Part shown: positions 5,792 through 9,436 of the stretch, in pieces
How the letters are laid out: each line of letters opens with the position of its first letter
Numbering within the stretch: the first letter of the stretch is position 1
NCBI GenBank assembly: GCA_947258835.1
Contig: CAMYJY010000064.1
Coordinates: 1-9,436, forward strand
DNA: 9,436 bases
Direction: 5' to 3'
Origin: an uncultured Pirellulales bacterium
GTDB taxonomy: Bacteria; Planctomycetota; Planctomycetia; Pirellulales; Lacipirellulaceae
Made by a program: the position numbers and the translations under genes
Notes under the pieces: generated by a model
What the model was told of the DNA's origin: nothing
Seen by the model: the letters and a program-made list of their open reading frames with translations, nothing else
The model's database searches: none

Positions 5792-7588
5792 ATGGCTTGT
5801 TGGCAACGTAGGGAGTGCGTATGGGGCGCGGTGGTCTGTACTCTGGCAATGAGCTGCCAGTGGAGCTGGGCCCAGCAGGACGCCCCCACCGATGCGGAAA
5901 CTGCCGAACCGGCAGCTACCGAGTCGGCAGCTGGCAGCCCGGCAGCTGGCAGCCCGGGAGCTGGCAGCCCGGGACTGGCCGACCTGGACGAGGCCCTGCG
6001 GGTGCGTATCAATGCCCAGGGTTTGCGGGACTTGAACCGGGTGATTTCCCTGGTAGAAACCGCCCTGGACAAGGGCTTGAACGAGGACAATCAGGCCTTT
6101 GCCCAGAACATGCTGGCCGATGCCCTGATGGATCGGGCCACCTCGTTGATCCAGGTGATGAATATGCAGCCTTTGCAAAGCCAGCAGATGCAGCAGATTC
6201 GCCAATTGGTAACCTCCGATTTGCGGCGGGTGCTGCAGAGTGAGGAGCCGCCCTCTGAAGCGAGCCTGATGTTGGGCCGGCTGCAGGCACTTCCGGACGG
6301 TGATCCGTACGAAGCGCGGCGCGTGCTGCAGGATTATCTGGAGCATGACGATTTACCGCCCGCCAAGCGGGCCGAAGCGCTGGTGCTCCGTGGCCGACTG
6401 GTGAAAGACCAGACCAAGGCCCTGGCCGACTTTGATGAAGCCATTGCACTGGTTCCGGAAGACGAAAACTACCGCTTGGCCCGCGCGCTGCTGCTGCGGA
6501 GCCAAGGCCAGCTGGAAGCGGCGCTGACAACCGTTGGTGAAATCCTGGAGCGAAATCCGGACGTGGCCAATGCGCTCCTGCTCCAGGGGGAACTCTATCG
6601 CCAGCTGAATCGATCCGAGGAAGCGCTGGCAAGTTTTGATGCGGCTTCGGAGTTGGTCCCCCAGGCCCCCGGACCGTATCAAAATCGCGGCGAGATTTAT
6701 CGGAGCCAGGGCAAATTTGAACAGGCTGTCGCACAATTCAGCAAAGTGCTCGAACTGAAGCCCGGTGTGCTGCTCACCCTGGTGCACCGCGCGGAGGCGT
6801 ACCTGAACGCGGGTCAACCCGAGCTCGCCCTAGCCGATATTGAGATCGTACTGGAAAAACAATCGCTCATTGCCGCGCACCGCATCCGGGCCGATGCGCT
6901 TTCCAAATTAGGGCGCCTGGACGAGGCCATTGATGAGATGGAGCGGCTGGCCGCGGCCATTCCCAACGAAGGCGGGCTGCGGATGCAGTTGGCCCTCTAC
7001 TATCTGGTGGATAAGCAGCCTCGCAAAGCCGTGGCGGCTTATAGTGAAATCTTGGAGATCGACGACCAAAATGTGGAGGCCTTGCGGAGTCGTGGCGATG
7101 CCTACTTGAATATTGGAAAGCATCAAGAGGCCATTGTTGATTTCGAACGGGTGCTGGAGTTGCAGCCGGAGGATACCAGTGTGCTCAACAATTTGGCCTG
7201 GGTTTTGGCCACGTCTCCCGAGGACCAACTCCGCGATGGTTCACGGGCCATCACCCTCGCGACCAAGGCCTGTGAGCTGACCAAATACCGACGGCCACAC
7301 ATCCTGAGCACGTTGGCGGCAGCCTATGCCGAAGCGGGCGATTTTAAGTCGGCTCAGGAGTGGTCGCAAAAGTCCGTGGACATGGACGACCCGGAGCATC
7401 GCGAGCAGTTGGCCCGCGAGCTCCAGAGCTACCAAGACGGCAAGCCTTGGCGTGAAAAGCAAATCATGGCAGAAAATCCGAAAGCTGCCGAACCGCCGAG
7501 CGACACGCCACCAACCGAGTCCCCACCGGCCATCGAACGTCACATTGAGCAAGAGCTGGATTTTCAGCCAGAGCCGTTAGTGGACTAA
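5792..7588 (+). CDS. Secreted TPR-repeat protein
   Basis: Predicted 598 residues from the ATG at 5792. Residues 1-25 form a signal peptide: basic CWQRRE, hydrophobic VWGAVVCTLAMSC, and probable cleavage after WSWA. A short acidic/Ala linker follows with three 5-residue repeats (AAGSP, AAGSP, GAGSP; residues 46-60). Residues about 62-190 are helical. From about 194 to 535 come nine or ten TPR units of about 34 residues with the usual W/L-G-A-P pattern, for example AEALVLRG...ADFDEAIALVPED, PYQNRGEIYRSQGKFEQAV and EALRSRGDAYLNIGKHQEAI. The last units contain NNLAWVLATSPEDQLRDG and LAAAYAEAGDFKSAQEW, a form I associate with planctomycete TPR proteins. The tail is Pro/Glu-rich. TPRs mediate protein-protein contacts; the partner is unknown. 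Only 18 bp separate it from the symporter gene, so cotranscription is likely. Confidence 0.9.
   Translation: MACWQRRECVWGAVVCTLAMSCQWSWAQQDAPTDAETAEPAATESAAGSPAAGSPGAGSPGLADLDEALRVRINAQGLRDLNRVISLVETALDKGLNEDNQAFAQNMLADALMDRATSLIQVMNMQPLQSQQMQQIRQLVTSDLRRVLQSEEPPSEASLMLGRLQALPDGDPYEARRVLQDYLEHDDLPPAKRAEALVLRGRLVKDQTKALADFDEAIALVPEDENYRLARALLLRSQGQLEAALTTVGEILERNPDVANALLLQGELYRQLNRSEEALASFDAASELVPQAPGPYQNRGEIYRSQGKFEQAVAQFSKVLELKPGVLLTLVHRAEAYLNAGQPELALADIEIVLEKQSLIAAHRIRADALSKLGRLDEAIDEMERLAAAIPNEGGLRMQLALYYLVDKQPRKAVAAYSEILEIDDQNVEALRSRGDAYLNIGKHQEAIVDFERVLELQPEDTSVLNNLAWVLATSPEDQLRDGSRAITLATKACELTKYRRPHILSTLAAAYAEAGDFKSAQEWSQKSVDMDDPEHREQLARELQSYQDGKPWREKQIMAENPKAAEPPSDTPPTESPPAIERHIEQELDFQPEPLVD
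5927..5971 (+). repeat. 15-bp in-frame tandem repeat inside the TPR gene
   Basis: Three 15-bp units (GCAGCTGGCAGCCCG and close variants) encode AAGSP-AAGSP-GAGSP in the linker just after the signal peptide. Copy number changes would keep the frame, so length variation between strains is plausible. Confidence 0.85.
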
Positions 7589-7599
7589 CAGAATTCCAC

Positions 7600-7606
7600 G
7601 GGGGGG
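7600..7606 (+). promoter_or_regulatory. G7 tract acting as ribosome binding site of the symporter
   Basis: Seven G directly abut the ATG at 7607, too close for good initiation there. The in-frame ATG at 7616 lies nine bases after the tract and fits better; another in-frame ATG is at 7625. The true start is therefore uncertain by three to six residues. Confidence 0.45.
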
Positions 7607-9184
7607 ATGAACGCAATGCAACGGATGGCACTGCACTGGCAGATTTTAGTGGCGATGGTGCTGGGTGCCGGCTGCGGCCTGGGGCTGAATGCTACCAGTG
7701 GCGATCGCGTCACAGAACGACCCATCACACACCCGGCCGGTACGATTCAGTTGGTTGGCATGCGCCGCGGGGTACCGGTCCCCGCAGGTGAGGTGTGGTC
7801 GCTGGATACACCCGAGCGGATTTTCATTCAACTGCGGCCACAGCAACAGCAGATTCGCCGCGTCGTGGTAGGCGACATCCGGCTGGTGGAGCGGCTGCGG
7901 ACCGCCGCTGCCGAGCCTTGGCCTAACGTACCCGCTGGCCAAATTGCGCGGACAGTGGTGCCCACGCTCGACGCCCTGGAGCAAGCCGACCCGGTGGCTT
8001 ACGCCCTCTTCCAGCAACATGGTCGCTCCTGGGCCCGCCGCCTGGGCGACTGGTCGCAGTTGGCCGGCGATCTGTTCTTGCGGATGCTCAAGATGATCTC
8101 CATTCCTTTAATCGTAACTTCGCTGTTGGCCGGAATCACCGGCCTGGGGCGAGCCGAGCGGTTGGGAAAAATGTTTGGTCGTACGCTGCTGTACTACCTC
8201 ACCACGAGTTTGCTAGCGATTACGGTTGGCCTGCTGTGCGTGAATCTGCTCCAACCCGGGGCAGGAGGTGGGGCTCCCGCGGAGGAGCTGGCGGGCGCGG
8301 GATCGGGCAAGGGCCTGGCGGTGGTGCTGTTTGAACAGCTCCACAACATGATCCCTCCCAACCCCTTTGGTGCCTTGGCCACGGGAAACTTTCTCTCCAT
8401 TATCGCCTTCAGCCTGCTGCTGGGCATCGCGACTATTTTGACAGGTGGTACCGCGGCGGAGCGACTGCACGCGCTGGTGGACGCCGCCTTTCAGGTCATG
8501 ATGCAGCTCACCTTGGGCATCATTCGCTTGGCACCGGTGGGCGTTTTTTTTCTGATGCTTTCGGTCACGGCCACGCAAGGGGTGGGCATTTTTCAGACGC
8601 TGGGGTGGTACCTGGTGACGGTGGCCTGCGCGCTGCTGGTGCATGCGGTCATCGTGCTCCCACTGCTGCTCTACTTTGTCGCGCAGCGCAACCCTTGGCA
8701 GTATGCCCGCGCGATGAGCCCCGCGCTGCTGACCGCATTTAGCTCCGCCTCCAGCAACGGCACCCTCCCGCTGACCCTGACGTGCGTGGAACGGCGGGCG
8801 GGCATTAGCAACCGGGTGGGCTCGTTTGTGTTGCCCTTGGGAGCCACGGTGAACATGGATGGCACGGCCCTCTATGAGGTGGTGGCCGTGCTGTTTATTG
8901 CCCAGATCACGGGGCACGATCTTTCCTTGTCGCAGCAGGTGGTGGTGGCCCTCACCGCCCTCTTGGCCAGCATTGGAGCGGCAGGCATTCCGCATGCGGG
9001 GCTGGTGATGATGGTGATTATCTTGCAGGCGGTGGGCTTACCCACGGAGAGCCAGGGGCTGATTATTGCCGTGGACCGGGTGCTGGACATGGGCCGCACG
9101 GCCGTCAACGTGTGGAGCGACTCCTGCGGCTGTGCGGTAATCAGTCGCTGGGAAGCCCGCGGGGAACGGGCCCGCAGTGCTTAG
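7607..9184 (+). CDS. Dicarboxylate/amino acid:cation symporter (SLC1/DAACS family), acidic amino acid type
   Basis: Predicted 525 residues (522 if the ATG at 7616 is used). It is an inner-membrane secondary transporter that should couple Na+ or H+ entry to uptake of glutamate, aspartate or a C4-dicarboxylate. TM1 is about 8-28 and TM2 about 154-180; later helices lie near 189-215, 255-285, 290-320, 330-358, 400-432 and 475-512. Family signatures are intact: HP1 SSASSNGTLP (379-388), NMDGT in TM7 (416-420), HP2 SIGAAGIPHAGL (455-466) and TM8 D490, D494, R497, T498, N501 and D505. These TM8 residues line up with GltPh D390, D394, R397, T398, N401 and D405. The equivalent arginine binds the substrate side-chain carboxylate, hence the acidic substrate call. 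Odd points are a roughly 125-residue hydrophilic segment between TM1 and TM2, making the protein longer than the usual ~420-440, and EAAT-like HP2 wording. It follows the TPR gene by 18 bp. Confidence 0.95.
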   Translation: MNAMQRMALHWQILVAMVLGAGCGLGLNATSGDRVTERPITHPAGTIQLVGMRRGVPVPAGEVWSLDTPERIFIQLRPQQQQIRRVVVGDIRLVERLRTAAAEPWPNVPAGQIARTVVPTLDALEQADPVAYALFQQHGRSWARRLGDWSQLAGDLFLRMLKMISIPLIVTSLLAGITGLGRAERLGKMFGRTLLYYLTTSLLAITVGLLCVNLLQPGAGGGAPAEELAGAGSGKGLAVVLFEQLHNMIPPNPFGALATGNFLSIIAFSLLLGIATILTGGTAAERLHALVDAAFQVMMQLTLGIIRLAPVGVFFLMLSVTATQGVGIFQTLGWYLVTVACALLVHAVIVLPLLLYFVAQRNPWQYARAMSPALLTAFSSASSNGTLPLTLTCVERRAGISNRVGSFVLPLGATVNMDGTALYEVVAVLFIAQITGHDLSLSQQVVVALTALLASIGAAGIPHAGLVMMVIILQAVGLPTESQGLIIAVDRVLDMGRTAVNVWSDSCGCAVISRWEARGERARSA

Positions 9185-9214
9185 CGAGGATAATACTTAC
9201 CGGGGGCAACTGCG

Positions 9215-9229
9215 CTGCTGCCGCAGCAG
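9215..9229 (+). terminator. GC-rich hairpin after the symporter, no U-tract
   Basis: CTGCTG (9215-9220), loop CCG, CAGCAG (9224-9229) lies 30 bp after the symporter stop. It is a tight stem but is followed by TGAAATCTT, not a T-run. It could be a weak or factor-dependent terminator. Confidence 0.28.
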
Positions 9230-9254
9230 TGAAATCTTGCCAGGAGCGACGATC

Positions 9255-9401
9255 ATGGCGACGCTTTTCTTACGAAGGTACGCCGTTTCTCCAGAGGCCA
9301 AATATCGAGGTCATTTTTCGCCTGTTTCTGGAATTTTGACCTGGAGGCCCCACTTCCGGGGTCGAAATGTGGGATTGCTGCCTCGGCAAGATAATGGATG
9401 A
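9255..9401 (+). CDS. Doubtful 48-residue ORF (possible leader ORF)
   Basis: The ATG at 9255 has AGGAG (9242-9246) eight bases upstream, the best-spaced ribosome binding site in this gap. The product would be a basic peptide starting MATLFLRRYAVSPEAKYRG and containing TWRPHFRGRNVG, with no signal, membrane segment or known domain. Its third codon positions are less GC-rich than in neighbouring genes, which argues against a conserved gene. Its stop codon (9399-9401) lies inside the left arm of the inverted repeat at 9392-9423, 14 bases before the next likely start, so translation through it could affect that structure. It may equally be chance. Confidence 0.25.
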   Translation: MATLFLRRYAVSPEAKYRGHFSPVSGILTWRPHFRGRNVGLLPRQDNG

Positions 9402-9423
9402 TAAAGGAAATTATCATGCATTA
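9392..9423 (+). promoter_or_regulatory. 13-bp inverted repeat enclosing ribosome binding site and start codon
   Basis: TAATGGATGATAA (9392-9404) and TTATCATGCATTA (9411-9423) are complementary at 12 of 13 positions with loop AGGAAA (9405-9410). The loop is most of the Shine-Dalgarno AAGGA and the right arm contains the ATG at 9416. It is AT-rich in a GC-rich setting. It could be an operator palindrome or an mRNA hairpin controlling initiation. Confidence 0.55.
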
Positions 9424-9436
9424 CGCCTCGAACAGG
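9416..9436 (+). CDS. Start of an unknown gene cut by the window end
   Basis: The ATG at 9416 is preceded by AAGGA (9404-9408) at seven bases and opens a frame reading MHYASNR to the end of the window. Seven codons are too few to identify a product. The call rests on the ribosome binding site spacing and on the long gene-free gap before it. Confidence 0.42.

Noticed and set aside
8213..8995. 260-codon minus-strand ORF
   Set aside because: It lies wholly opposite the conserved transmembrane core of the symporter and its His/Arg/Gln-rich product looks like a shadow.

Overview
The window looks like chromosomal DNA of a GC-rich planctomycete, probably of the Pirellulales group. This rests on family-level impressions, not a search. 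The protein set suggests it: a small HEAT-repeat lipoprotein, a large secreted protein with a C-terminal alpha/alpha-toroid-like domain, a soluble diadenylate cyclase of archaeal (CdaZ-like) layout, a secreted TPR protein whose C-terminal repeats are of a type I associate with planctomycetes, and a eukaryote-like SLC1 transporter. There is no rRNA, tRNA, transposase, phage gene or CRISPR array.

Layout. Positions 1-139 are the end of a 42-bp tandem repeat carrying a 20-bp palindrome of the form ATTCCC-N8-GGGAAT. Three plus-strand genes follow: a HEAT-repeat lipoprotein (273-953), a secreted toroid-domain protein (1180-2850, GTG start behind a run of nine G) and a DisA_N-domain diadenylate cyclase (2942-3931). 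The cyclase converges on ychF (minus strand, 3976-5067), with a possible shared hairpin between them. Upstream of ychF are a plausible sigma70-like promoter and then nearly three copies of a roughly 100-bp direct repeat (5165-5447). A further gene-poor stretch leads into a probable two-gene plus-strand unit: a secreted TPR protein (5792-7588) and, 18 bp later, a dicarboxylate/amino-acid:cation symporter (7607-9184). The last 250 bp hold a hairpin, a doubtful 48-codon ORF with a good ribosome binding site, and a near-perfect 13-bp inverted repeat wrapped around the start of a gene that runs off the window.

How the genes relate. No single pathway links them. The envelope proteins (HEAT lipoprotein, toroid protein, TPR protein, symporter) and the housekeeping signalling proteins (c-di-AMP synthase, YchF) look like ordinary core-genome neighbours. 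The best points for a second look are the RHR-to-RHW change in the cyclase, the 100-bp intergenic repeat family, the dRS3-like palindrome array, the roughly 125-residue insertion and eukaryote-like gate of the symporter, and the palindromic start region at 9392-9423. I found no convincing new multi-gene system.
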